Assembly (NCBI RefSeq): GCF_003966125.1
Contig: NZ_RXMA01000018.1
Coordinates: forward strand, 1-64,000
DNA from: Azospirillum griseum
GTDB taxonomy: Bacteria; Pseudomonadota; Alphaproteobacteria; Azospirillales; Azospirillaceae
Length of the DNA stretch: 64,000 bases
Direction of reading: 5' to 3'
The translations under genes were made by a program, and so were the position numbers. Positions 1 through 9,064 of this stretch are shown here, in pieces. Under the pieces are notes generated by a model. It was not told where the DNA came from. It was given only the letters and a program-made list of their open reading frames with translations, and ran no database searches. Each line of letters opens with the position of its first letter. The first letter of the stretch is position 1.

Positions 1-2
1 AC

Positions 3-30
3 CAAGGCCACCTCCCTTTCGGTAGCCTTG
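3..30. other. Inverted repeat at the left edge, possible end of an upstream transcription unit
   Basis: Ten-base arms (3-12 and 21-30) pair with one mismatch around an eight-base loop. No T-tract follows on either strand, so a classical Rho-independent terminator is not shown. The gene it would serve lies outside the window. Confidence 0.25.
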
Positions 31-105
31 AATCAAATTTCTGCGACCACGGGAATCCCATTCTTCGCCTGAATGTCAACAGGCCCTAGGACTCATGCAT
101 CCGCG

Positions 106-135
106 TTGACACAAACCACCCCAGCGCTGTTTCAA
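106..135 (+). promoter_or_regulatory. Candidate sigma-70 type promoter for the GGDEF-EAL gene
   Basis: A perfect -35 hexamer TTGACA (106-111) is followed after 18 bases by the weak -10 candidate TTTCAA (130-135). It lies about 130 bases before the chosen start codon at 264. The -10 match is poor, so this is tentative. Confidence 0.3.
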
Positions 136-263
136 AAATTTCACAAATCCGCAGCGACGGAGTCATCGACCGTCCGGCATTGATGCTTTTCGTCACAACC
201 GCGCGGTCGGTTGGCGATGAACAGCGCTGGGCAACCGGCGAAGACCACAAAGGGTGTGTGCAC

Positions 264-2300
264 ATGTCCATCCCGCTCCTGCGCAGCCTGACGCTGAAGC
301 AGGCGATCCATGCCGTTCTGGCCGCCTTCGTGATCGGCTTTGCCATCACGGCGGTTGAGTTCGGCTGGACCGTAACGCGGGAACGCGCCGCCGCGCTGGA
401 CCGCATGGCGGAAGTGGCCACGCTGATGGATGGCGCGGCAACGACCGCCGCCTGGTCGCTCGACCACAATCTGGCCGAACAGGTGATGAGCGGTGTGATG
501 GGGGTGCGCACCGTCGGATGGGCCGACATCGTGCTGGACAATGGTTTGGTTTTCATCCGGCGGGAACGCGCGGGCGAACCGAACCACATCCTGCAACGCC
601 TTGCCATCACCCTGCTGTTCGTGGACCGGCCCCAGATCGACCATGCGTTGCTGATGCCCAATGGTGACGATGCCTCCCGCCGTGTTTTTGCCCATCTGCG
701 CATCGGCATCGATCCCACCGCCGTCGCGGATCGTTTTCTGGAGTACGCCGCGACCACGCTGGCGGCGGGGGTGCTGCGCAACCTGTTGATCGGGTTGACG
801 ATGGCCCTGGTCTTTCACCGGTTGCTGACACGCCCGTTGGTGCGCATCGGCTACGCCGTGGCCCGGATCGAGCCGGGCAAACCGCAAAACCAACCCCTGA
901 CCGTTCCGCGCGGCCATGACGATGACGAGCTGGGCTTCCTGGTCTCCCGCTTCAACGACACATTGGAGATGCTGGAGCGCGAGCACACGGAGTTGCGGCG
1001 TCTGGTGACGCGCTGCACCTTGACCGGCTTGGCCAACCGCACCTTGCTGATCGACCGCTTGGGCCACGCCATCGACATGGCCAACCGCACCCAAGGGCGT
1101 CTGGCGGTGCTGCATGTGGATTTGGACCGCTTCAAGCGGGTGAACGAAAGCCTTGGGCATGACATCGGCGACGCGCTTCTGATTCAAACCGGCGAGCGGT
1201 TGAGCGATGGCGTGCGGCGCTGCGACACGGTTGGCCGGTTGGGCGGCGACGAGTTTCTGGTCATTCTGGAACGGGTGGCCGGTTCGGACGAGGCGGCGAT
1301 GGTCGCCGGTCGGTTGCTGGGTGCCCTGCGCCGCCTGACCAACGTCGATGGCCACCGCGTCCACATCACCGCCAGCGTCGGCATCGCGCTCTACCCCACC
1401 GACGGCACAGATGAACACGCACTGATGCGCATGGCCGACGCGGCGATGCAGGCGGCCAAAGCCGATGGCGGCGACGGTTTCGTCTTCTACACCCGCGAAA
1501 TGACCGAACGGGCGATGGCCCGCTTGCGCCTGGAAGCCAGTTTGCGCGCCGCCACCGAACGCCGGGATTTTGAACTGGCCTACCAGCCCAAGATCGACGC
1601 CGCCACCGGTGCCCTGACCGGGTTCGAGGCGCTGTTGCGTTGGCGGTTGGACGGCATGCCGGTCTCACCGATGGAGTTCATTCCGGTGGCCGAAGACACC
1701 GGCCTCATCCTCGACATCGGGGCCTGGGTGCTGGAGGAGGCCTGCCGAACGGCGTCCCGCTGGGCGCTGGACCATGGGCCGCTGCCCATCGCCGTCAACG
1801 TCTCGGCCCGGCAACTGGCCGATTCCAGCTTCGCCGATCTGGTCGAAAGCACCCTGCGCCGCAATGGGACCGCGCCGGAGTTGCTGGAGATCGAGATCAC
1901 CGAAACCGTCATCATGAAAAACGTTCTGCACCATCTGCCCACGCTGAACCGGCTGCGGGGGTTGGGGGTGCGGATCGCCATCGACGATTTCGGCACCGGC
2001 TATTCCTCGCTGGCCTATCTGCGGCAATTGCCGGTCGATGTGCTGAAGATCGACCGCAGCTTTGTCACTGACCTTCCCCACGCGCCGGACATCGCGTCCA
2101 CCGTCATCGCGCTGGCCCAGCGGCTGAAGCTGTCCACCGTCGCCGAAGGGGTGGAAACGCTGGAGCAACGCCGCTGGTTGGCGGAGGCCGGCTGCGACCG
2201 CCTGCAGGGTTATCTGATCTCCCGTCCGGTGTCGGCGGATGCCGCCGAAGCCATGGTGATGGCGGCCTTTGCCCGCCAGGACATGGCGTTGACGGGGTGA
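264..2300 (+). CDS. Membrane GGDEF-EAL protein (diguanylate cyclase/phosphodiesterase)
   Basis: Predicted to make and/or degrade cyclic di-GMP at the inner membrane. Transmembrane segments are near residues 14-36 and 167-187, with a periplasmic stretch of about 130 residues between them, then a HAMP-like linker. The GGDEF domain keeps its active site (GGDEF, about 327-331) and an RRCD inhibitory I-site just upstream. The EAL domain begins near residue 435 and keeps its EAL motif (455-457) and a DDFGTGYSS loop, so both halves look catalytically competent; which activity dominates cannot be told. The ATG at 264 is preferred over an in-frame ATG at 180 because the first transmembrane helix starts soon after it and an AGGG lies upstream. 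The gene stands alone. About 679 residues. Confidence 0.88.
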   Translation: MSIPLLRSLTLKQAIHAVLAAFVIGFAITAVEFGWTVTRERAAALDRMAEVATLMDGAATTAAWSLDHNLAEQVMSGVMGVRTVGWADIVLDNGLVFIRRERAGEPNHILQRLAITLLFVDRPQIDHALLMPNGDDASRRVFAHLRIGIDPTAVADRFLEYAATTLAAGVLRNLLIGLTMALVFHRLLTRPLVRIGYAVARIEPGKPQNQPLTVPRGHDDDELGFLVSRFNDTLEMLEREHTELRRLVTRCTLTGLANRTLLIDRLGHAIDMANRTQGRLAVLHVDLDRFKRVNESLGHDIGDALLIQTGERLSDGVRRCDTVGRLGGDEFLVILERVAGSDEAAMVAGRLLGALRRLTNVDGHRVHITASVGIALYPTDGTDEHALMRMADAAMQAAKADGGDGFVFYTREMTERAMARLRLEASLRAATERRDFELAYQPKIDAATGALTGFEALLRWRLDGMPVSPMEFIPVAEDTGLILDIGAWVLEEACRTASRWALDHGPLPIAVNVSARQLADSSFADLVESTLRRNGTAPELLEIEITETVIMKNVLHHLPTLNRLRGLGVRIAIDDFGTGYSSLAYLRQLPVDVLKIDRSFVTDLPHAPDIASTVIALAQRLKLSTVAEGVETLEQRRWLAEAGCDRLQGYLISRPVSADAAEAMVMAAFARQDMALTG

Positions 2301-2490
2301 GGGGAACATCCCACTCCCTGATCAAGGGGAGCAGGTCGGTCTCTGCATTGGGTTCGGGTGGTTCCAGACCGGACCGTTTGTCCCGGCTGGTCCCCTGTTG
2401 TTTTGCTGACAAATTAGGGCGAAGAGCATTCGATTGAACAACGGTGAAATGGATATGTTTTAAAGTTACAGTCCAGGCGCAAAGTGGCAT

Positions 2491-2518
2491 TGCCTGTATC
2501 AACAGGCATGATCTTTTT
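2491..2518 (+). terminator. Short stem-loop with T5 tract between the GGDEF-EAL gene and the serine hydrolase
   Basis: A seven-base perfect stem (2491-2497 with 2502-2508) with a four-base loop is followed five bases later by TTTTT. It could end the upstream transcript. It lies only a few bases before the Shine-Dalgarno of the next gene, so it could instead act in that gene's leader. The stem is short. Confidence 0.35.
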
Positions 2519-2537
2519 GAGCCGAGGAGGGTGGTCA

Positions 2538-3665
2538 ATGGCTGTGGAGGTGTGTGAGCGGATTGACCGCATCATAGGAAATCTCAAACGCCCCCCTGCC
2601 TTGGCGCATCCGGATCCAAGCACACACACGCTTCACGATCGAATGGCGTGTCTTTCCATTCCGGGTGTCAGCGTAGCTGTGATCGATCATTTTGATGTCG
2701 CGTGGCACAAAGGATTCGGCGTTCGAAAGAATGGGCTGCCTGCCTGCGTGACGGAGGACACACCGTTTCAGGCTGCCTCCATCAGCAAATCCGTTTTCGC
2801 TTTAGCGGTCATGCGACTCCACCAAGACAAACGGATTGATCTCGACGAGGATATCACACGCATCATCAGGTCTTGGAACCTACCGACCGACGACAACGGC
2901 CTGATTCCAAAAGTGACTTTGCGCCAGCTTCTGAGTCACAGCGCGGGCGCAACGGTTCATGGCTTTCCCGGTTACTCTATGAACGCACAGTGGCCCACCG
3001 TCACCGAGGTTTTGGATGGTGCCCCACCGGCAAACACCCCACCTGTCCTCTTCGATTTGGTTTCCGGTACACAGTTCCGTTACTCTGGCGGAGGGACAAC
3101 CATTGCTCAATTGGCCGTGACGGACGCTACCGATCAGCCATTCGCTGACTTCATGCATGAACTCATGTTCAAGCCGCTCGGGATGCGTGACAGCAGTTAC
3201 GAACAACCGCTGTCAGAAAATATGAAGGCGCGTGCGGCGGCAGGACATTTGCACGATGGTGTCCCAATTCCGGGGGACTGGCATGTCTATCCCGAGATGG
3301 CAGCCGCAGGGCTTTGGACAACAGCGGGCGATCTTGCCCGCTTGGGAGTCGCCGTTATGCGCGGTCTTCGCGGTGAGGCCACTAACCTTGGCTTGTTCCG
3401 CGAAAACCTGACCGCCATGTTGCAGCCCCAGATACCGGGGGAAAGCGTCGGAATGGATTTTGCCGGACTGGGATGGTTCTGCACGGGAAAAGATGACCAA
3501 TTCCGCTTTGGCCATTCGGGTGTCAATCATGGCTTTTTGGCCGAGCTGCAATTGCGCCCCGTCAAAGGTCAAGGCGTTGTTGTTATGGTGAATTCCGATC
3601 AAGGGGGGCCGCTGATACGAGAATTGGTGGAATCAATCGAACGTGAATACGGATGGTTGATTTGA
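2538..3665 (+). CDS. Serine beta-lactamase-like hydrolase (class C/DD-peptidase fold)
   Basis: Penicillin-binding-protein-like serine hydrolase of the beta-lactamase/esterase superfamily. The catalytic SxxK motif is S81-I-S-K84, the second motif is a YSG variant at 182-184 in place of YxN, and a third-box HSG lies near residue 328. No signal peptide is visible, so it is probably cytoplasmic; an esterase or peptidase role is more likely than antibiotic resistance. The start at 2538 has a strong AGGAGG eight bases upstream, while the in-frame ATG at 2484 has none. The gene uses visibly fewer GC-rich codons than its neighbours, which may mean acquisition. The substrate is unknown. 375 residues. 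Confidence 0.8.
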   Translation: MAVEVCERIDRIIGNLKRPPALAHPDPSTHTLHDRMACLSIPGVSVAVIDHFDVAWHKGFGVRKNGLPACVTEDTPFQAASISKSVFALAVMRLHQDKRIDLDEDITRIIRSWNLPTDDNGLIPKVTLRQLLSHSAGATVHGFPGYSMNAQWPTVTEVLDGAPPANTPPVLFDLVSGTQFRYSGGGTTIAQLAVTDATDQPFADFMHELMFKPLGMRDSSYEQPLSENMKARAAAGHLHDGVPIPGDWHVYPEMAAAGLWTTAGDLARLGVAVMRGLRGEATNLGLFRENLTAMLQPQIPGESVGMDFAGLGWFCTGKDDQFRFGHSGVNHGFLAELQLRPVKGQGVVVMVNSDQGGPLIRELVESIEREYGWLI

Positions 3666-3756
3666 TGGAATATGAAGAGCACGATAAGCGTCACGGTTTC
3701 AGCGGCATAAACAAATCAGCCTCTTGCTCCAATCATTGAAGCATCATCCAACACGC

Positions 3757-5592
3757 CTACCCCACCAACCCCGACATCACCGCGCGCAGTTGCGCCGGTT
3801 TCACCGGTTTGTTCAGCACAAGGCAGTCGGCGGCCTTGGCCTCCGCCGCCAGTTCGGGGGTGCGGTTGGCGGTGATGAGCAGGGCGGGCAGCGGCCGACC
3901 GGCGGCGGCGCGCAGGCGGGCGATCTCGTTCACGCCCAGCGCGCCATCGTCCAGGTGGTAATCGGCGATCAGCAGATCGGGCGGGCGATCCAACCCGGCC
4001 AGCCGCGCCAGCGCCTGATCGCCGGACATGGCCGACACGACCCGGCAGGACCAGCCGCGCAACAGCGCCTCCATTCCCGCCACCACCGCCGGTTCGTTGT
4101 CCAGCACCAGCACCGACAGCCCGGCCAGCCGGTCGGTGCGCGGAACCGGTGCCGGGGCGCAAGGCGCGCGCAGGCCACGCGGCGCGCGGACGCGCGGCAC
4201 GGTGACGGCGAAGACCGATCCCTTGCCCAGGGTGGACCGGACGCTGATCGGGTGATCGAGCATGCGCGCCACCCGGTCGACAATCGCCAACCCCAGCCCG
4301 ATGCCCCGGTCGCGCCCGTTGGTCACGGGGGTGTCGAGACGGCGGAACTCCTGGAAAATCTCCTCCCGCTTGTCGGCGGGGATGCCGGGGCCGTTGTCCC
4401 ACACCTCGATCCGCAGCCCGTCCGCGCAGCGGCGGCAGCCAACCACCACCCGCCCGCCCTGGACGTAGCGCAGCGCGTTCGACAGGAAATTCTGCACAAT
4501 CCGTCGCAACAGCCGCATGTCGCTGCGCACCACCGCCCCGCTCGTCACCACCCGCAGGCGGATGCCGCGTTCCGCCGCCACCGCCGCGTATTCGGTGGCG
4601 AGCGGGACCAGCACGCCGCGCAACGGGAACTCCGTCAGCTCCGGCGTCACCGCCCCGGCGTCGAGCTTGGAAATGTCGAGCAGCGCCGACAGCAGATCCT
4701 CGACCGACGCCAGGGCCAGATCGACGTTTTCCACCAGTTCGCCCGTCGCCCCGCCGCGCTCCAGATCCGACAGGGCCGACACGAACAGGCGGGCGGCGTT
4801 GAGCGGTTGCAGCAGATCGTGGCTGGCCGCCGCGATGAAGCGGGTTTTCGACAGGTTGGCCTGATCGGCTTGGGATTTGGCCAGTTGCAGTTGATCGTTC
4901 AGTTGCATCAGGGCGGATTTTTCCGCCTGTTCGGATTCGCGCCGCCGCGCCTCCTCCCGCTTGATGTCGGTGATGTCGGTGTAGACGCCGACGACCCCGC
5001 CGTCGCGGGTGCGCCGCTCGTTCACCTGGATCCACCGGCCATCGGCCAGTTGGTTGAGGAAGACGCCGCGCATGTCCAAACGGTGGTCCATCCGCTCGCG
5101 CAGCCATTGATCGGGCGGGGGATCGCTGACCGCCCCGGCGCTCGCCACCATGGCGACCAGTTCGGAAAAGCGGATGCCCGCCTGGATGCGGCCCGCCACC
5201 CCCGGCCAATAGGACAGGTATTTGCTGTTGCACAGCACCAGCCGGTCGCTGGAATCGAACAGGGCGAAGCCTTCGTTCACCGCCTCGATCGCTTCGAACA
5301 GCCGGGCGCGCATGGTGTCGGCCAACTCCTTGGCGCGGGCGAGGTCGCGGTTGCTGTCCTCCAGCTTGTGCAGGGCGCGTTCCAACTCCAGCGTGCGTTC
5401 GCGGATGCGGTTTTCCAGCACGATGGCGGTCTGGAACAGGGAAAAGGCCCCACCCTGGAAATCCATCGACCGTTCCACCCGGTCCATCAGCACCTGATTG
5501 ATGCGCTGCAGCTTGGCGTTTTCCCGCTCCAGCGCCGCGATGCGCTCGGCGTCGGTCGGTGGAGTCGCGGTCTTGGCGCTGGCGGGCTTCAT
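3757..5592 (-). CDS. nahK: Soluble PAS hybrid sensor histidine kinase, NahK/ErcS'-like
   Basis: Cytoplasmic hybrid histidine kinase with no membrane segments. Order of parts: N-terminal coiled coil (about 15-95), PAS domain (about 100-215), a second coiled coil, HisKA with phospho-acceptor H258 in an ASHDLLQPL context, HATPase with N-box near N372, G1 near D399 and G2 at 430-437, and a C-terminal receiver with phospho-acceptor D544. This layout matches the Pseudomonas NahK/ErcS' family, which receives its signal from the FIST protein NosP. Here the FIST gene sits immediately upstream and overlaps by ATGA, so the two are translationally coupled. Its output partner (an HPt protein or response regulator) is not in the window. 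611 residues. Confidence 0.85.
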   Translation of the reverse strand: MKPASAKTATPPTDAERIAALERENAKLQRINQVLMDRVERSMDFQGGAFSLFQTAIVLENRIRERTLELERALHKLEDSNRDLARAKELADTMRARLFEAIEAVNEGFALFDSSDRLVLCNSKYLSYWPGVAGRIQAGIRFSELVAMVASAGAVSDPPPDQWLRERMDHRLDMRGVFLNQLADGRWIQVNERRTRDGGVVGVYTDITDIKREEARRRESEQAEKSALMQLNDQLQLAKSQADQANLSKTRFIAAASHDLLQPLNAARLFVSALSDLERGGATGELVENVDLALASVEDLLSALLDISKLDAGAVTPELTEFPLRGVLVPLATEYAAVAAERGIRLRVVTSGAVVRSDMRLLRRIVQNFLSNALRYVQGGRVVVGCRRCADGLRIEVWDNGPGIPADKREEIFQEFRRLDTPVTNGRDRGIGLGLAIVDRVARMLDHPISVRSTLGKGSVFAVTVPRVRAPRGLRAPCAPAPVPRTDRLAGLSVLVLDNEPAVVAGMEALLRGWSCRVVSAMSGDQALARLAGLDRPPDLLIADYHLDDGALGVNEIARLRAAAGRPLPALLITANRTPELAAEAKAADCLVLNKPVKPAQLRAVMSGLVG

Positions 5593-6866
5593 ACCGGGCG
5601 CGCCCCAATCGCCACGCCGGTGAAGGTCTGGTTCACGTGCATGCCGTTCACCTGCTCGCCATAGGCGCAGAAGCCAACCACCCGGTGGCTGGCCAGACGC
5701 TGCGACATCACCGCGCCCAACTGGCGCTGTTCCATCTCCAACCGCCGCAGGATGCAGTCGCAGCCCAGCACCAGATCGGGCGACCCGACCTCCGCCACGA
5801 TGCCGGACATCAGCGCGTCGAAATTGGCGACCGGATCGACCCCCTCCGCCACCGTCAGCACGATGCCCTCGTCGATGGCGCAGAAAAAGGTCAGGCTTTC
5901 GTCGTCGTTCACCTTCTGGATGGAGCGCACATGGTATTCCCCGCCCACCCGGACGACGACGGGGTGGGAGGCGAAGATCATCGGCGTCAGCGTTTCCCCC
6001 TCCAACCCCACCAAACGGGCGTATTCCGGCCCCGCCGGTTCGGCGTTGATTTCGGTGACGATGCGGCGCTGCGGATCGGCCCCGGTCACGACCATCTTGC
6101 GATCGGTGCGGACAAAATGCTGGGTGTGGAACACGGTGAAGGGCCGCGCCGTGGTGAACAGCGCCACCACCGCCGCGTTGCTGCGGAACCGCCCCTCGTG
6201 CAGCACAAAGCTGCGTTCGAAATGCAGATCGTCCCCCGCCGACGCGCCAAACAGCGGAATGGTGATGAGCGCGTTGTGGAGCGCGCTGACCACCGTTTCC
6301 TCGCTCATCGACAGGCCGTCGATCAGCAGCATGGCGAAGCTGTCGGCCTCCTCCCCCAACGGAACCGCCCGGTCGGCGAGCGCATGGTCGCGCCGCTCCA
6401 GCAGCGATTGCACGATGGCGGTGCTATCGGCGATTTCAAAGCGGTCCACCGGATCGACCAGCGCCGTCACCACCGAAAAATCCTCTGATGGGAAGCCGAC
6501 GGCGACCAGCGCGCCGGACAAATAGCCGAACGGCCCGATCTCCCCCGCTGTGGTGCAACCGATCACCGGGATGGTCCCGAACGCCGCCGTCAACGCCCCG
6601 GCCAAGGCGTCGCGGTCAAAGCTGGGGGCGCAGAAGACGACGACCAGTTCCAACCCGTCACCCAACCCGTCGCGCAACTCCCGCGCCGCCACGCCCGGAT
6701 CCTCGGCCTGCGAGACGGCGCGCGGGATGGCGTGCGTCGTCGTACCGTCGGCGGGGGCGCTGGCCGGTGGGGGGGCGGGTGCGTCCGTTCCCGGCGGGGG
6801 TTCGGCCAGCGTGCTCCACGGGTGGCGGCGGGAAAGTCGGTTGCGCGGGCGGGTGAAAGCGACCAT
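5589..6866 (-). CDS. nosP: FIST-domain sensor protein, NosP-like
   Basis: Contains FIST N and FIST C domains (about residues 65-420), including the family-typical FGASAGDDL stretch. NosP of Pseudomonas is a haem-binding FIST protein that senses nitric oxide and controls the kinase NahK; the overlapping downstream kinase here has that architecture, which supports the assignment. Haem binding and the NO ligand are inferred, not visible. The first 45 residues are proline- and alanine-rich and poorly conserved in character, and no clear Shine-Dalgarno precedes 6866, so the true start may be further downstream. The gene follows the DUF779 gene by 61 bases on the same strand. Up to 425 residues. 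Confidence 0.75.
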   Translation of the reverse strand: MVAFTRPRNRLSRRHPWSTLAEPPPGTDAPAPPPASAPADGTTTHAIPRAVSQAEDPGVAARELRDGLGDGLELVVVFCAPSFDRDALAGALTAAFGTIPVIGCTTAGEIGPFGYLSGALVAVGFPSEDFSVVTALVDPVDRFEIADSTAIVQSLLERRDHALADRAVPLGEEADSFAMLLIDGLSMSEETVVSALHNALITIPLFGASAGDDLHFERSFVLHEGRFRSNAAVVALFTTARPFTVFHTQHFVRTDRKMVVTGADPQRRIVTEINAEPAGPEYARLVGLEGETLTPMIFASHPVVVRVGGEYHVRSIQKVNDDESLTFFCAIDEGIVLTVAEGVDPVANFDALMSGIVAEVGSPDLVLGCDCILRRLEMEQRQLGAVMSQRLASHRVVGFCAYGEQVNGMHVNQTFTGVAIGARPV

Positions 6867-6927
6867 GGGTGCAAGCGCGCCTGTGTCCGGGGAACCGCTG
6901 GGCGGCGAGCCGCCTGCGGGTGGGGTG

Positions 6928-7305
6928 TTACAGCCTGTCCGCAGGCGTCGGCGGCGTCAATTGCGCCGTTTCCTCATCGGTGAACAGCCGCGCCCGCGCG
7001 GCGAAGCGCACGCCGTCGGGGGCCTCCAACGAAAAGCCGCCGCTGCGCGCCTGGATCACGTCCAGAATCACCTGACAATGCGCCCAATAGCCATAGGTCG
7101 AGGCCCCCATGCAAAAGGGCGTCTCCCCGACCAACCCCAGGCAGAGATCGCCACCACCCATGCGGAACTCGCCGCGCGGCAGGCACAGCGGGGCGGTCCC
7201 GTCGCAACAGCCGCCCGACAGATGCAGGATCAACGGGCCATGCCGGGCGGCCAGCCGGTCGAGCAGGGCCAACGCCTCGGGCGTGGCGGTGACGCGGTCC
7301 ACCAT
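6928..7305 (-). CDS. DUF779 protein linked to aldehyde dehydrogenase
   Basis: Small acidic protein of 125 residues with a GGCCDG cluster near residue 30 and further Cys and His residues, typical of DUF779. Genes of this family commonly sit beside NAD-dependent acetaldehyde dehydrogenases; a role in cofactor or redox support of that enzyme is a guess. The start at 7305 has GGAGGA seven bases upstream, and the longer in-frame start at 7395 would run through a terminator hairpin. It is downstream of the aldehyde dehydrogenase gene and separated from it by that hairpin. Confidence 0.78.
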   Translation of the reverse strand: MVDRVTATPEALALLDRLAARHGPLILHLSGGCCDGTAPLCLPRGEFRMGGGDLCLGLVGETPFCMGASTYGYWAHCQVILDVIQARSGGFSLEAPDGVRFAARARLFTDEETAQLTPPTPADRL

Positions 7306-7338
7306 GCGTGATCCTCCGTCGCGAAAAGGATGCGAAAC

Positions 7339-7367
7339 AAAAAGGGCCGGGGACAACGCCCCGGCCC
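7339..7367 (-). terminator. Rho-independent terminator after the aldehyde dehydrogenase gene
   Basis: A perfect nine-base GC stem (7344-7352 with 7359-7367) with a six-base loop is followed on the minus strand by five T residues (7343-7339). It sits between the aldehyde dehydrogenase and DUF779, so it probably lowers, rather than abolishes, expression of the downstream genes. Confidence 0.85.
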
Positions 7368-7399
7368 AAGTGCCACCCGATGGGGGGAGGAGCACAGGA

Positions 7400-8920
7400 T
7401 CAGAAGAAGCCCAACGCCTTCGGGCTGTAGCTGACCAGCAGGTTCTTGGTCTGCTGGTAGTGATCGAGCATCATCTTGTGGGTTTCACGGCCGATGCCCG
7501 ACTGCTTGTAGCCACCGAACGCCGCGTGCGCCGGATAGAGGTGGTAACAGTTGGTCCAGACGCGGCCAGCCTGGATGCCACGGCCCATGCGGAAGGCGCG
7601 GTTGCCGTCGCGGGTCCACACACCGGCCCCCAGGCCGAAATCGCTGTCGTTGGCGATGGCCAGCGCCTCTTCTTCGGTTTCGAAGGTGGTGACGGCGACC
7701 ACCGGCCCGAAGATTTCCTCCTGGAAGATGCGCATCTTGTTGTGGCCTTCCAGAATGGTCGGCTGCACGTAATAGCCGCCCTCCAGTTCGCCGCCCAGAT
7801 GGGCGCGCTCACCACCCAGCAGAACCTTGGCCCCTTCCGCCTTGCCGATGGCGATGTAGGATAGGATCTTTTCAAGCTGATCCTGCGACGCCTGCGCGCC
7901 GATCATGGTGTTGCCGTCCAGCGGGTGGCCTTGGACGATCTTGGCGACGCGTTCCACCGCCAGCTTGATGAAGCGGTCGTAGATCGACTTCTGGATCAGG
8001 ACGCGCGACGGGCAGGTGCAGACCTCGCCCTGGTTCAGCGCGAACATGGCGAAACCTTCCAGCGCCTTGTCCAGGAAATCATCGTCGGCGGCCATCACGT
8101 CTTCAAAGAAGATGTTCGGCGATTTGCCGCCCAGCTCCACCGTGGACGGGATGATGTTTTCCGAGGCGTATTGCAGGATCAGGCGGCCGGTGGAGGTTTC
8201 GCCGGTGAAGGCGATCTTGGCGATGCGCTTGTTGGTGGCCAGCGGCTTGCCCGCTTCGATGCCAAAGCCGTTGACGACGTTGATGACGCCCGGCGGCAGC
8301 AGATCGCCGATGACGTCCATCAGGACCATGATGGCCATCGGGGTCTGTTCGGCGGGCTTCAGCACGATGCAGTTGCCAGCGGCCAGCGCCGGGGCCAGCT
8401 TCCACGCCGCCATCAGCAGGGGGAAGTTCCAGGGGATGATCTGGCCGACGACGCCCAGCGGCTCATGGAAGTGATAGGCGTAGGTGGTGTGATCGATCTC
8501 GGCGATCGAGCCTTCCTGCGCGCGGATGCAACCGGCGTAATAACGGAAGTGATCGACGGCCAGCGGCAGATCGGCGGCGCGGGTTTCGCGGATCGGCTTG
8601 CCGTTGTCCAGGGATTCGGCGAGCGCGATCAGTTCCAGCCGCTCTTCCATGCGGTCGGCGATCTTCAGCAGGATGTTGGAACGCTCGGTCGGCGAGGTGC
8701 GGCCCCAGGCATCCTTGGCCTTGTGCGCGGCGTCCAGCGCCAATTCGATGTCGGCGGCCTGAGAACGGGCGACTTCGCACAGCGGCTTGCCAGTGATCGG
8801 CGTCAAATTCGTGAAGTATTGGCCATCCACCGGGGCAACCCACTGCCCGCCAATAAAGTTGTCATAGCGGGGGCGAAGGGCGATTTGCTTTTGCAGCGTT
8901 TCGAGAGCCTGGTGGAGCAT
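7400..8920 (-). CDS. exaC: NAD-dependent aldehyde dehydrogenase, ExaC/AldB type
   Basis: Oxidises short aliphatic aldehydes such as acetaldehyde to acids in the cytoplasm. The family motifs are present: IIPWNFPLL for cofactor and substrate channel, ELGGKSPN with the general base Glu, and the nucleophile cysteine in the [11 protein letters not shown] segment. The length of 506 residues equals the ExaC/AldB class. A good AGAGGAAA Shine-Dalgarno precedes the start. In pseudomonads the ErcS'/NahK kinase belongs to the control network of ethanol oxidation, whose aldehyde dehydrogenase is ExaC, so the order ALDH, DUF779, FIST, kinase here fits an aldehyde/alcohol-responsive module. No quinoprotein ethanol dehydrogenase is in the window. 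Confidence 0.88.
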   Translation of the reverse strand: MLHQALETLQKQIALRPRYDNFIGGQWVAPVDGQYFTNLTPITGKPLCEVARSQAADIELALDAAHKAKDAWGRTSPTERSNILLKIADRMEERLELIALAESLDNGKPIRETRAADLPLAVDHFRYYAGCIRAQEGSIAEIDHTTYAYHFHEPLGVVGQIIPWNFPLLMAAWKLAPALAAGNCIVLKPAEQTPMAIMVLMDVIGDLLPPGVINVVNGFGIEAGKPLATNKRIAKIAFTGETSTGRLILQYASENIIPSTVELGGKSPNIFFEDVMAADDDFLDKALEGFAMFALNQGEVCTCPSRVLIQKSIYDRFIKLAVERVAKIVQGHPLDGNTMIGAQASQDQLEKILSYIAIGKAEGAKVLLGGERAHLGGELEGGYYVQPTILEGHNKMRIFQEEIFGPVVAVTTFETEEEALAIANDSDFGLGAGVWTRDGNRAFRMGRGIQAGRVWTNCYHLYPAHAAFGGYKQSGIGRETHKMMLDHYQQTKNLLVSYSPKALGFF

Positions 8921-9064
8921 GTTCCGTTTCCTCTCTGGATGGCGGGCCTGTGTTTGCTTCGGCCCGGCGCGTTTGTCGCCGCCATTAATCCAGAGGGAGG
9001 GTCATCGGTAAATGATACTATGGGAGGATGCGGAAGGCCGATATGGGGTGCGTTCACATCCCCG

